From assembly GCF_001275385.1 (NCBI RefSeq), contig NZ_LGIW01000015.1, positions 2,046,001 through 2,110,000 on the forward strand: a stretch of 64,000 bases of DNA, written 5' to 3'. Below, piece by piece: positions 22,316 through 30,855 of this stretch (the first letter of the stretch is position 1; every line of letters begins with the position of its first letter). The notes under the pieces are model-generated. The model was not told the origin of the DNA, searched no databases, and saw only the letters and a list, made by a program, of their open reading frames with translations. The translations under genes were made by a program, and so were the position numbers. This DNA comes from Exiguobacterium sp. BMC-KP. GTDB taxonomy: Bacteria > Bacillota > Bacilli > Exiguobacteriales > Exiguobacteriaceae.

Positions 22316-22945
22316 TTACTTCGTTCCGAAGAGACGGTCTCCTGCATCACCGAGTCCTGGGACGATGTATCCGTGGTCGTTCAACTTCTCGTCAAGTGCC
22401 GCGAGATAGATGTCGACGTCCGGGTGTTCTTCTTGAACGCGTTTAACGCCTTCAGGTGCTGCACAGAGACATGCGAGCTTGATGCTCTTTGCCCCTTGTT
22501 TTTTTAACGAGGAGATGGCGTCTGCCGCCGAACCACCTGTCGCAAGCATTGGGTCAACGACGACGAAATCACGTTCTGCGACGTCTGTTGGAAGCTTGAG
22601 GTAGTATTCCGTTGGCTCGAGTGTCTCCGGATCACGGTACAAACCGATGTGACCGACTTTGACGTTTGGCATCATGCGAAGCATACCATCAACCATACCG
22701 AGACCAGCGCGGAGAATCGGGACGATCCCGAGCTTCTTGCCTTCGATCATCTTTTGCGTCGTCTTCGTGACCGGTGTCTCGATCGCGACATCTGTGAGTG
22801 GAAGGTCACGTGTGATTTCATATGCCATCAATGAAGCCACCTCGTCGACAAGTTCCCGGAATTGTTTCGTTCCTGTTTCGACCTTACGCATGATCGTCAT
22901 CTTGTGCTGAATCAATGGGTGATCAAATACATGTACTTTACTCAT
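22316..22945 (-). CDS. upp: Uracil phosphoribosyltransferase
   Basis: A 209-residue salvage enzyme that makes UMP from uracil and PRPP. The PRPP-binding loop reads [16 protein letters not shown], and the uracil site is near the C-terminus ([17 protein letters not shown]). The start at 22945 ([13 protein letters not shown]) is supported by AGGAG before it and by family length. In Bacillus it follows glyA; here a regulator/transporter cassette and an unknown gene come between them. Confidence 0.97.
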   Translation of the reverse strand: MSKVHVFDHPLIQHKMTIMRKVETGTKQFRELVDEVASLMAYEITRDLPLTDVAIETPVTKTTQKMIEGKKLGIVPILRAGLGMVDGMLRMMPNVKVGHIGLYRDPETLEPTEYYLKLPTDVAERDFVVVDPMLATGGSAADAISSLKKQGAKSIKLACLCAAPEGVKRVQEEHPDVDIYLAALDEKLNDHGYIVPGLGDAGDRLFGTK

Positions 22946-22997
22946 TGTTTGCATCTCCTCTCCATTCTCTTTTCGCATTGTACTCTAAAAGCGTACT

Positions 22998-23030
22998 GCT
23001 TGGGAACTGTTTTTTCGTCAGTCCCCAAGC
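22998..23030. repeat. 12-bp hairpin between the unknown gene and upp
   Basis: Positions 22998-23009 pair with 23019-23030 over 12 bp with one G-T wobble and a 9-base loop. It overlaps the stop codon of the upstream gene. No T-run follows on either strand, so it may be an mRNA stability or processing element rather than a terminator. Confidence 0.45.
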
Positions 23031-23995
23031 GTGCTCTTGCCAGAAAGAATTGCCTTCGCTGCATAAGACCATTCATTCTCGGGTTGTTCTGCGAGTTCTT
23101 GAAGGGTTGCTCGGTAGTCGCCTTTTTTATATTTTTGTTCATAGACTGCTTGCATCCATAACACGTCACTCATATAACCCGATTTCGGGAAGTCTTCCCG
23201 GTAAGCGATATAGTCTGCTTGTGTCGTCTTTTTCAATTTTCCAGCTGCGATCAATTTATAGAATCTTGCCATACCTGCCGTCTCTTTATTTTTTAAGACA
23301 TCTTCACTCAACAGGTCATCGGCTTCTTTATAATCCTTTGCTTGTACGGCCGCAACTGCTTCCTTCAATGCGACTTCTGGCTTCAGATTACTCGTTTTCG
23401 TTGTTTTCTTCTCTTTAACTGGTGTCGCTTCTTTTTGCTTCACTTCTGTCTTTTGCTTCTGATCCGTATTCAATTTTTCATTTTCTTTTTTCAACTGCTC
23501 GACTTCTGTTTGTAAAGCTGCTAACTGTTGCGCAACTTTTTGGTCAGTGTCTTCTTTTGGTGCAGCATTCTCTGAAGCGGGAGACCATGCTTGAATCCCT
23601 ACGAATAAGAGACCGGCTGCCGCCACTCCTGTTGCCGCCATCCACCATTGATTTTGATTCACCGCTTGCCGCCACGGTTTTAATTTGGCATGTTTTTGAA
23701 TCGCTTCTGGCAACGCTTTGAACCGTTTCTTTGCAAGACGGCGTCCCCCTGCCTTAGAAGCAATCGCAAGACGATATGTATAATATTCAACCGGCATCGG
23801 TAGATGTTTCCATTGTAGAAGCCGTGCATCTGCTTGTTCGTAAAAACCCGCTTGTTGCATGATGATGATGGTTTTGAAATCTTCATATAGTCGTTTGTAT
23901 TCTGATTTCGTTGTACTCTTCTTCTCCAACCATTTCACCATTTGGCTTCCTGTCGTCGACGCGAGCTCGGCTTGGGTCAACTTCGTAATATTCAT
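23018..23995 (-). CDS. Unrecognised single-pass membrane protein with coiled coil and TPR-like C-terminus
   Basis: A 325-residue protein that I do not recognise. Residues 1-112 are basic and helical with no signal peptide. One hydrophobic helix lies near 117-136 (WWMAATGVAAAGLLFVGIQ). A Lys/Glu/Gln/Thr-rich coiled coil covers about 150-205. The C-terminal part has helical repeats resembling TPR units (ALKEAVAAVQAKDYKEAD). The likely topology is a cytoplasmic N-terminus and an extracytoplasmic coiled coil with helical repeats, resembling the arrangement of some envelope scaffolds, but no function follows. It starts at an ATG with AAGGAG 11 bases upstream. It is flanked by upp and by the ABC cassette terminator, so it is probably transcribed alone. 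Confidence 0.75.
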   Translation of the reverse strand: MNITKLTQAELASTTGSQMVKWLEKKSTTKSEYKRLYEDFKTIIIMQQAGFYEQADARLLQWKHLPMPVEYYTYRLAIASKAGGRRLAKKRFKALPEAIQKHAKLKPWRQAVNQNQWWMAATGVAAAGLLFVGIQAWSPASENAAPKEDTDQKVAQQLAALQTEVEQLKKENEKLNTDQKQKTEVKQKEATPVKEKKTTKTSNLKPEVALKEAVAAVQAKDYKEADDLLSEDVLKNKETAGMARFYKLIAAGKLKKTTQADYIAYREDFPKSGYMSDVLWMQAVYEQKYKKGDYRATLQELAEQPENEWSYAAKAILSGKSTLGD

Positions 23996-24077
23996 AACGC
24001 GTAAACTCCTTCATTTCCTTTTTTAAAAAGTATAGCAAATTTTTGGAATGACATCGCCCTCTCTTATTAAGATCAAA

Positions 24078-24114
24078 AAGAAAAAAATCGCTTTCCCTTT
24101 ACCCGAAAGCGATT
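24078..24114 (-). terminator. Terminator of the two-component/ABC cassette
   Basis: A perfect 10-bp stem (24105-24114 with 24086-24095) and 9-base loop is followed by a T run on the minus strand, 12 bases after the ATPase gene. Confidence 0.85.
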
Positions 24115-24125
24115 CCTCTAATTTT

Positions 24126-24767
24126 TTATTTTGAAAGGATTTTTCCATCCTCGATGCGCCAGATGCGATCACAAACATCAAGCATCCGTTCATCATGGGT
24201 GATGACGATGATCGTTTTGTTCCCATTGTGTGCTTGTTGCTGCAATAACTCCATCACACGGCGCCCATTCGTATAATCGAGACTTGCGGTCGGTTCGTCC
24301 GCTAGGATGAGTTGCGGATCGTTGACGAAGGCTCGGGCAATCGCGATTCGCTGGCGTTCACCACCCGATAAGGCATGCGGTAAATGATCTTTTCGATGTT
24401 CAAGTCCGAACATGGCGAGCGCTGCGACCGCATCGACTGTTCGTCCTGCTTCTTTCGCGACCAGTTCAAGTTGCTCACGAGCTGTCAAAAATGGAACGAG
24501 GTGGGATTCTTGAAAGATGAATCCGACTTCCTCGAGTCGTAAACGCCGACGTTCTGCGTCCGACGCTTCACTGACGCAAGTGCCATCAAAATAGACAGCA
24601 CCGTGCGTCGGCGTTTGCAATAAGCCAAGTAATTGCAGCAACGTACTTTTCCCGCTCCCACTTGGTCCGACGAGGGCAATCAGTTCCCCTGCTTCTGCCT
24701 GTAAGTTGATATCATGCAAAACGGTCATCTCGCCATAACTCTGTTTGATCTGTTCTAACTGAATCAT
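24126..24767 (-). CDS. ABC transporter ATP-binding protein (MacB/LolD-like, YclH-like)
   Basis: A 213-residue nucleotide-binding subunit. Walker A is GPSGSGKSTLLQLLG, the signature is ALSGGERQRIAIARA, Walker B is LILADEPTASLD, and the switch His is in IIVITHDE. This belongs to the group pairing with FtsX/MacB-type permeases that act as mechanotransmission or export devices. The start at 24767 (MIQLEQIKQSYG) overlaps the permease stop by 4 bases (ATGA), which rules out a longer 40-codon extension. With the permease, kinase and regulator genes it forms an operon resembling yclHIJK of B. subtilis. Confidence 0.9.
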   Translation of the reverse strand: MIQLEQIKQSYGEMTVLHDINLQAEAGELIALVGPSGSGKSTLLQLLGLLQTPTHGAVYFDGTCVSEASDAERRRLRLEEVGFIFQESHLVPFLTAREQLELVAKEAGRTVDAVAALAMFGLEHRKDHLPHALSGGERQRIAIARAFVNDPQLILADEPTASLDYTNGRRVMELLQQQAHNGNKTIIVITHDERMLDVCDRIWRIEDGKILSK

Positions 24768-25792
24768 CCGTTCATTCCTCCCATCGCATCTGCCGCCTCG
24801 AGTTTCTTGACCATCCGTAACGGAACGAGTGCACCGAGGATCGCCGTGACGAGTAGAATGCCGCCGTACATCAGACTCGTTGACCATTCAAAACGGAAGG
24901 GAAGATCCGTCGGTAGGAAACGACTCGTCACATAGGTGATGGCGACACTGACTCCAAAGGCAAGGCTCGTCAGAATGATGACTTGAACGAGGAGACTCGC
25001 TCCCATCGTCCGGGTCCGGATACCGATTGCTTTTAGGACACCGAGCTGTTTCATCTTCTGCATCGTCAAGATATAAAAGAATGCTGTCAGAATCAATGCC
25101 CCGATGACAACGAGTGCGATGCGCATCATCTGAAAAGAATTTTGCTCTGCTGCATAGCCGGGTACGTTCTGAACAATCTCTTGTTTTGAAAAGACGGCTT
25201 GATCGGTCTGCAGTGATTGTCCGATGTACGCCGAGACATACGACGCGCCCATCTTTGACTGCCATGCTTGCCAGGATTCATCCGTCATCCAAAGAACAGG
25301 GGCATGACTATAACGACCGTCTGTTACCGTTCCAGCAATCCGAAACGTCTCTTTCGTCCGAAAATCTGTGATCGTATCGCCGACACGTGTTCCCCGTTGT
25401 TCCGCGTATGCGGCATCGACGAGCACCTCACCTTTTTGCAGCGCTTGAAGTTGTTTCGGACCATATCGTGTCGCTTGCGGTAACGCAAAGACCGTGACAT
25501 CGTCCTTCGTTCCGTTCTTCTTCTCAAGCACCATGTTCTGGACACCGAGTGCTTCCGCTCCCTTTGGTGTCTCGTCAGCTTTTAAAAAGGAGCGTGTCAA
25601 TTGTCCTTCTGCGTCTTTGCTCAGCGCAAACTGTTCGACCGGCAGATTACGGACAGCAGCACCATTATCATAGGCAAGTCCGTCCGCAAGACCGGTAATC
25701 ATTAAAATCAATAAGACGATCAACATCGTCACGATTGTCATCCAACTGAATCGTCCTTTCATCCGGACGAGTTCTTTCCATCCTAATTTCAT
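24764..25792 (-). CDS. FtsX/MacB-type ABC permease (YclI-like)
   Basis: A 342-residue permease with the MacB topology: one N-terminal helix (about 17-37), a large extracytoplasmic domain (about 40-215) and three C-terminal helices. The FtsX-like region has MKQLGVLKAIGIRTRTMGASL. The ATG at 25792 (MKLGWKELVRMKG) has GGAGG at good spacing, and the 26 upstream residues are not conserved-looking. It is translated between the histidine kinase and the ATPase, overlapping the latter by 4 bases. The transported or sensed compound is unknown; such systems often respond to envelope stress or peptides. Confidence 0.87.
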   Translation of the reverse strand: MKLGWKELVRMKGRFSWMTIVTMLIVLLILMITGLADGLAYDNGAAVRNLPVEQFALSKDAEGQLTRSFLKADETPKGAEALGVQNMVLEKKNGTKDDVTVFALPQATRYGPKQLQALQKGEVLVDAAYAEQRGTRVGDTITDFRTKETFRIAGTVTDGRYSHAPVLWMTDESWQAWQSKMGASYVSAYIGQSLQTDQAVFSKQEIVQNVPGYAAEQNSFQMMRIALVVIGALILTAFFYILTMQKMKQLGVLKAIGIRTRTMGASLLVQVIILTSLAFGVSVAITYVTSRFLPTDLPFRFEWSTSLMYGGILLVTAILGALVPLRMVKKLEAADAMGGMNG

Positions 25793-25866
25793 TGCGTATC
25801 CCTCCTGTATGTTCGCTACAGGATAGATGATACAACCGCAATATGAACGGAACATGAACGCAGATG

Positions 25867-27222
25867 TCACGCGCGTAAAAAAGTTAACGTTACGGTCAGA
25901 CCGGATGTGTCAGTCGACAAGCTTGCATCCCCACCGAGTTGACACATCGTCTCTTTGACGATGGCGAGACCAAGTCCCGTACCGCGTGACGACCGGGCAG
26001 CATCCCCTTGATAAAAACGTTCGAAGGCGTGTGCGATCTGTTGTTCGGTCATGCCCGGTCCTTCGTCCTGGATTCGGACAATGACCTGATTTGCTTGTTC
26101 TCGCGCTTGAATGTGAATCGTCGCTCCTTCGACTGAAACCGAGATGGCATTTCGAATGACGTTCTGGAAGATATGTTCAAGCGCACCAGCGTCTGCTTGA
26201 ATCTGTAATGTTGCTGGTACATCAAGCGCGACCGCAATCCCTTGCTCATCAAGTTGAAAAGCAAGTGTTGTTAGTGTCGTTTCAAGACTCGTTCGTAGAT
26301 GAAGGGCTTGTCGTTTGAAGCGTCGTCCTTCATCGAGCTTCGCTAAGATCAACAATTGACGCGTCAACTCTGACATCCGCTCCGCTTCTTGTTGAATGAT
26401 CGTCCGTTTCGTGACGTCTTCTCCGGTCACATGGAGTTGCCCTGCGTACCCTGAGATTGTCGTCAGTGGTGACTGAAATTCATGTGAGACGTTCGCAACG
26501 AACCGGCGTCGTTCTGTATCGGACGCATCGACTGCTGTTGCCATCTCATCAAACCGGCGAGACAGTTCACCGATCTCATCGCGCGCTTTCGTTCCGACGC
26601 GAATTCCGTAGTCCCCGTCCGCCATCTGTTCCGTCGCTTTTGTCAGTCGACGGATTGGACGAACGAGATAACGAATGGAGAAGACGAGCAAGAGGAAGCT
26701 AATGACGACAAGCAGTGCGAGAAACAGACCGACGAACAGATGCAGTTCGCGGATTTGTCGACTCAAGTCCGGGCGAACGAAAATCGCATCCGTTCCTTGC
26801 GCCGTCTTGACTGACGTCCCGTACGTATTGATGACTTCGTTATCAAACAAACCGAGTAAGAAAAGATGAAACGGGTACTCACGCATGCCGTAGTACGGTT
26901 GTCCCTCCTTCACTTGCTTGACGACTTGATTCGAAAGAGCTTCATCACGAAACGTATTTCCATACCGCTCGATTCCGTCGTCGGTTCGCACATACAGTTG
27001 AAAGCCGGTCGCTTGCAACATCTGATAAAACGATTCCGTTTTTCCATCCCCGTGCGTCTCGTAATAATCGATTGCTGTCTCGACCGCTTCCTCGACTTTT
27101 TGGCTATAGCTGTCCTGCCAGAATGAATAGTAGGCAATGTTACTGATTAAAAGTGCGAGTAGTGCCGACACGAGTAAGACGACGCAGACGAGTCCAACAA
27201 TCTTCGTATAGAGGGATCTCAT
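25867..27222 (-). CDS. Sensor histidine kinase (HAMP/HisKA/HATPase, YclK-like)
   Basis: A 451-residue membrane kinase. Two helices (about 9-30 and 160-182) flank an extracytoplasmic sensor domain, followed by HAMP, the HisKA box with ANVSHEFQSPLTTISGY (phospho-acceptor His), and the ATPase motifs QNVIRNAISVS, DEGPGMTEQQIA and RGTGLGLAIV. The second residue after the His-Glu pair is Gln instead of the more usual Arg, which is tolerated in this class. It overlaps the regulator gene by 4 bases and precedes the permease by 74 bases, so it probably controls the adjacent ABC genes. Confidence 0.92.
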   Translation of the reverse strand: MRSLYTKIVGLVCVVLLVSALLALLISNIAYYSFWQDSYSQKVEEAVETAIDYYETHGDGKTESFYQMLQATGFQLYVRTDDGIERYGNTFRDEALSNQVVKQVKEGQPYYGMREYPFHLFLLGLFDNEVINTYGTSVKTAQGTDAIFVRPDLSRQIRELHLFVGLFLALLVVISFLLLVFSIRYLVRPIRRLTKATEQMADGDYGIRVGTKARDEIGELSRRFDEMATAVDASDTERRRFVANVSHEFQSPLTTISGYAGQLHVTGEDVTKRTIIQQEAERMSELTRQLLILAKLDEGRRFKRQALHLRTSLETTLTTLAFQLDEQGIAVALDVPATLQIQADAGALEHIFQNVIRNAISVSVEGATIHIQAREQANQVIVRIQDEGPGMTEQQIAHAFERFYQGDAARSSRGTGLGLAIVKETMCQLGGDASLSTDTSGLTVTLTFLRA

Positions 27223-27887
27223 GCGTCGACCTCCAACCGGTACCCGAGTCCGCGGACCGTTTCGATCTTCACTTGCTTCGTTTCTTTCAAACGTCCACGG
27301 AGTCGTTTGATATGGACATCAATCGTTCGATCGTCCCCCATGAAATCAAGACCCCAAACGTGTTCGATCAATTCCTCTCGGCTGAAGACACGTCCTGGAA
27401 AACTGGCCAACTGATGTAATAATTCGAACTCACGCCGTGGTAACGTCCACTCGGTTGACTGGATCGTGACGAGTTGGCTACGTTTATCGATCGTGACGTC
27501 CCCGAGATGTAAGACGGGTTGTGCCGCTTTTTGATAGCGCCTAGCAACAGCGTGGAGCCGAAACAGCAGTTCTTCCGGATCAAACGGTTTCGTGATGTAA
27601 TCATCGGCACCTGCTGCAAAACCGTCCCGCTTATCTGTCAGTTCACCGAGTGCCGTCAGCATCAGGATCGGGATATCCCCGTTTTGCCGCAACTGCTTAC
27701 ATAGAACAAGACCGGTCTGACCCGGAATCAAGACGTCGAGCACTGCTGCTTCAAACGTCATCGTATCAATCCAAGTGAGCGCCTCGTTTCCGTCTGCTGT
27801 CGCTTGCACGGAATGACCGTCAGCTTGTAACGTCGATACGACGAGTGCTTGAATATGCGGGTCATCTTCTACGACTAGAATATGCAT
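27219..27887 (-). CDS. OmpR-family response regulator (YclJ-like)
   Basis: A 222-residue regulator. The receiver domain has the acidic pair in VVEDDPHIQ, phospho-acceptor Asp in AAVLDVLIPGQTGL, Thr in MLTALGE and Lys in DYITKPFD. The C-terminal winged helix contains REELIEHVWG and RTIDVHIKRLRGRLKE. It is the first gene of the cassette regulator-kinase-permease-ATPase. Its start lies only 27 bases past the end of the glyA terminator, so the promoter must overlap that terminator or transcription reads through from glyA. Confidence 0.94.
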   Translation of the reverse strand: MHILVVEDDPHIQALVVSTLQADGHSVQATADGNEALTWIDTMTFEAAVLDVLIPGQTGLVLCKQLRQNGDIPILMLTALGELTDKRDGFAAGADDYITKPFDPEELLFRLHAVARRYQKAAQPVLHLGDVTIDKRSQLVTIQSTEWTLPRREFELLHQLASFPGRVFSREELIEHVWGLDFMGDDRTIDVHIKRLRGRLKETKQVKIETVRGLGYRLEVDA

Positions 27888-27913
27888 CGTGCTCCTCCTT
27901 TCTTTTAAGACAA

Positions 27914-27961
27914 ATAAAAAATCCCCTTCCCCCTTCTCATAACGAAAAGGACGAAGGGGAT
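27914..27961 (-). terminator. Terminator after glyA
   Basis: A 9-bp outer stem (27953-27961 with 27921-27929) with further internal pairing is followed by a T-rich run on the minus strand. It lies 5 bases after glyA. Confidence 0.8.
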
Positions 27962-27966
27962 GACAA

Positions 27967-29226
27967 TCATCCGCGCTCTGGGTAGAGTGGGAAACGACCT
28001 GTCAAGGCAACGACACGCTCACGTGCTTGTGCGAGAACGTCTGCTTCTTCTGGGTGATTCAAGACGAGTTCAATCAACTCTGCGATTTCTTTCATCTCTG
28101 CTTCTTTAAAGCCGCGTGATGTCATCGCTGCCGTTCCGATCCGGATACCGCTCGTAACGAACGGGCTCGCTGGGTCGAACGGAATCGTGTTCTTGTTGAC
28201 TGTGATACCTGCTTCATCAAGCGCGTGCTCTGCAAGTTTTCCTGTGATACCGAGTGGTTGCAAGTCGACGAGGAGCAAGTGATTGTCCGTTCCGCCTGAG
28301 ACGATTCGGAGACCACGCTTCGTCAATTCTTCACCGAGAACTTTTGCGTTCGTGACGACTTGACCGATGTAGTCCTTGAACTCTGGTGCAAGTGCTTCAC
28401 CGAATGCAACAGCTTTTGCAGCGATGACGTGCATGAGTGGACCACCTTGGATCCCTGGGAAGATGGCTTTATCGATCGCTTTCGCATGCTCTTCTTTACA
28501 GAGGATCATTCCACCACGTGGACCACGCAACGTCTTATGCGTCGTCGTCGTGACGAAGTGTGCATGCTCGACTGGGTTCGGATGCAGACCAGCTGCGACG
28601 AGTCCCGCGATATGCGCCATGTCGACCATCAAGTAAGCACCGACACTGTCCGCGATTTCACGGAAACGTTTGAAGTCGATGACGCGCGGATACGCCGATG
28701 CGCCCGCGACGATTAATTTTGGTTTATGCTCTTCTGCTAATTTCGCGACGACATCGTAATCAATCATCTCTGTCTCTTGATCGACACCGTATTCCACGAA
28801 GTTATACTGGACACCGGAGAAATTGACGGGACTACCGTGTGTCAGATGGCCACCGTGTGACAGATTCATCCCGAGGACCGTATCGCCTTGTTCAAGAATC
28901 GTGAAGTAAACCGCCATGTTCGCTTGTGCACCAGAGTGTGGTTGCACGTTTGCGTGTTCTGCACCGAAGATTTCCTTCGCGCGGTCACGTGCGAGATTCT
29001 CAGCGAGATCGACGTACTCACAGCCACCATAATAACGGCGACCTGGATAACCTTCTGCGTACTTGTTCGTCAAGACGCTGCCTTGTGCTTCCATGACAGC
29101 TTGCGAGACGAAGTTCTCGGATGCGATCAATTCGATGTTATCGCGTTGACGACCTAGTTCCTGGCGCATTGCCGAAAAGAGTGCCTCATCTTGTTGTTTC
29201 AGATACGTAAGCGGTGTTTGTTCCAT
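27967..29226 (-). CDS. glyA: Serine hydroxymethyltransferase
   Basis: A 419-residue PLP enzyme that converts serine and tetrahydrofolate to glycine and methylene-tetrahydrofolate. The PLP lysine is in [14 protein letters not shown]. Other conserved parts are [19 protein letters not shown] at the start, the [10 protein letters not shown] loop, and the C-terminal [10 protein letters not shown]. Length is normal. It stands between ywlG and, after a terminator, the two-component cassette. In Bacillus upp follows directly. Confidence 0.97.
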   Translation of the reverse strand: MEQTPLTYLKQQDEALFSAMRQELGRQRDNIELIASENFVSQAVMEAQGSVLTNKYAEGYPGRRYYGGCEYVDLAENLARDRAKEIFGAEHANVQPHSGAQANMAVYFTILEQGDTVLGMNLSHGGHLTHGSPVNFSGVQYNFVEYGVDQETEMIDYDVVAKLAEEHKPKLIVAGASAYPRVIDFKRFREIADSVGAYLMVDMAHIAGLVAAGLHPNPVEHAHFVTTTTHKTLRGPRGGMILCKEEHAKAIDKAIFPGIQGGPLMHVIAAKAVAFGEALAPEFKDYIGQVVTNAKVLGEELTKRGLRIVSGGTDNHLLLVDLQPLGITGKLAEHALDEAGITVNKNTIPFDPASPFVTSGIRIGTAAMTSRGFKEAEMKEIAELIELVLNHPEEADVLAQARERVVALTGRFPLYPERG

Positions 29227-29302
29227 CTGAATTCCCCCATTTCATTTCGATAGACCTATCTTAACACGAATGTTTCGTTCCCGGCATCCCCTAAAACAAC
29301 AT

Positions 29303-29332
29303 CAAAAAAGCAAGGGGTGCGCAACCCCTTGC
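29303..29332 (-). terminator. Terminator after ywlG
   Basis: A perfect 9-bp GC-rich stem (29324-29332 with 29310-29318) and 5-base loop are followed by a T run on the minus strand, 6 bases after ywlG. It isolates glyA from the prfA-ywlG genes. Confidence 0.88.
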
Positions 29333-29337
29333 ATCAA

Positions 29338-29877
29338 TCATTCGTATTTAGCACGTGCGCCACCGATTAATTTCGGTCGTGTCACGGCTGCCGTCACGTG
29401 TGCCTCACCAATTTCCTTGTGCGGCAAACGCACCGGAATCGCAACAGCCTTCAAGTGCATCCCGATGAACGTGTCACCAATATCAATCCCGGCATCTGCC
29501 TGAATCGTTTCGACGACGACCGGTGCCGAGAACCGCTGATAGGCAGCACTCGCCATCGATCCACCGGCTTCTGGTACGGGAACGACGGTTACTGGATCGA
29601 GTCCGAGTCGCTCTGCCGTTTGCCGTTCTAATGTCAACGCCCGGTTGATGTGCTCACAACCTTGGAAAGCGAGATCGACTTGATGCGACCGACGGAAGGC
29701 ATCGAAGACGTCAAATAACGCGTCTGCGACTTCTGGTGAACCGGCTTTGCCGATCTGTTTACCGATGACCTCACTCGTCGAACAGCCAATCACGAGCAAT
29801 TTTCCTTTTAAGGAAAATCGTTCATCCAGAGCGTTCAGTGCTTCTTCTAAATCGTGCTGGATGCGTGTTACGTCCAT
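29338..29877 (-). CDS. ywlG: UPF0340 family protein YwlG
   Basis: A 179-residue cytoplasmic protein of a family with no established function (UPF0340/TIGR01440). Recognisable stretches are LLVIGCSTSEVIGKQIGKAG, FQGCEHINRALTLER and DIGDTFIGMHLKAVAIPV. The gene always lies next to rpiB and glyA in Bacillales, which hints at a sugar or one-carbon link, but this is context only. Its start codon abuts the rpiB stop, so the genes are co-translated. Confidence 0.88.
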   Translation of the reverse strand: MDVTRIQHDLEEALNALDERFSLKGKLLVIGCSTSEVIGKQIGKAGSPEVADALFDVFDAFRRSHQVDLAFQGCEHINRALTLERQTAERLGLDPVTVVPVPEAGGSMASAAYQRFSAPVVVETIQADAGIDIGDTFIGMHLKAVAIPVRLPHKEIGEAHVTAAVTRPKLIGGARAKYE

Positions 29878-30317
29878 TACTTCACCTCATAATCTGAGAT
29901 TTTGCAAACGCGGTTCTCATGACGACCGCCTTCGAATTCTGTTTCAAGCCAAAGTTGTGCGATCTCACGTGCCAGTCCTGGACCGATGACGCGTTCGCCC
30001 ATCGTTAAGATGTTCGAGTTGTTGTGTTGACGCGTCGCTTTCGCACTGAACGTATCATGGACGAGTGCTGCTCGAATGCCCTTGACCTTGTTCGCTGCGA
30101 TACCGATTCCGATTCCTGTGCCACAAATCAAGATGCCACGATCAAACTCTCCGTTCGCGACTGCCTCAGCGACGGGAATCGCTACATCCGGATAATCAAT
30201 TGAGTCGGACGAATACGTACCGAAGTCCGTATATTCGATGCCGAGCTCTTGTAAGAGATCGTTGATTTCTGCCTTTAACTTAAAACCGCCATGATCCGCG
30301 CCGATTGCTACTTTCAT
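29877..30317 (-). CDS. rpiB: Ribose-5-phosphate isomerase B (RpiB/LacA/LacB family)
   Basis: A 146-residue sugar-phosphate isomerase linking ribose-5-P and ribulose-5-P in the pentose phosphate pathway. The N-terminus MKVAIGADHGGFKLKAEI, the catalytic Cys in ILICGTGIGIGIAANK, and HDTFSAKATRQHNNSNIL are all diagnostic. It sits between ywlE and ywlG, as in B. subtilis (ywlF). The order helps separate it from LacA/LacB. Confidence 0.94.
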   Translation of the reverse strand: MKVAIGADHGGFKLKAEINDLLQELGIEYTDFGTYSSDSIDYPDVAIPVAEAVANGEFDRGILICGTGIGIGIAANKVKGIRAALVHDTFSAKATRQHNNSNILTMGERVIGPGLAREIAQLWLETEFEGGRHENRVCKISDYEVK

Positions 30318-30322
30318 CTCTA

Positions 30323-30838
30323 CTATTCCCCCGTTTGTTTAGGTTGTTTTTTCGGAAGTTTCCGTGTATCCGGAGCTTTTCTTCCGTTTCCGTTCTGCGT
30401 CAATTTTAACACAAGACGGTTGACGAGGGGTTCGAGTTCATTGCGTACTTGACGATAGACGTTCATCGATCCGCCGTACGGGTCGTTGATATCTCGTTCA
30501 AGCCCTGTCACGTATTCGTATAAGGTAAACGTCCGTTCTTTCAGTTCCGGATACCGTTCACCGACTTCTTGCTTGTGCTGACGCGTCATCGTCAAGATGA
30601 TGTCGGACCAGCGTCCGAGTACATCATCAAAGACTTGCGTATAGTGCTCGAGTTCGATTCCGCGTTCGCGTAACACTTGTAATGCGTTCTCGGACGCATC
30701 GAACCCTTGCATCGAACGTAGTCCTGCTGAACGGACGTCAAATTCCTGATCAGCGACTTTCGAGCGTAGTAACGCCATCGCCATCGGGCTACGGCATGTA
30801 TTTCCTGTACAGATGAATAAAACGCGACGTGTGCTCAT
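30323..30838 (-). CDS. ywlE: Protein-arginine phosphatase YwlE (low-molecular-weight phosphatase family)
   Basis: A 171-residue phosphatase. The P-loop CTGNTCRSPMA holds the nucleophile Cys, the CX5R arginine and Thr, which is the residue that favours phospho-arginine in YwlE. The general-acid Asp lies in DINDPYGGS. In Bacillus the enzyme reverses McsB arginine phosphorylation that marks proteins for ClpCP. The start at 30838 (MSTRRVLFICTGNTC) follows GGAGG. The last 20 or so residues form a basic, Pro/Gln/Lys-rich tail (GRKAPDTRKLPKKQPKQTGE) that exceeds the usual family length of about 150. Confidence 0.9.
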   Translation of the reverse strand: MSTRRVLFICTGNTCRSPMAMALLRSKVADQEFDVRSAGLRSMQGFDASENALQVLRERGIELEHYTQVFDDVLGRWSDIILTMTRQHKQEVGERYPELKERTFTLYEYVTGLERDINDPYGGSMNVYRQVRNELEPLVNRLVLKLTQNGNGRKAPDTRKLPKKQPKQTGE

Positions 30839-30855
30839 CTCCGTATCCTCCTTCT

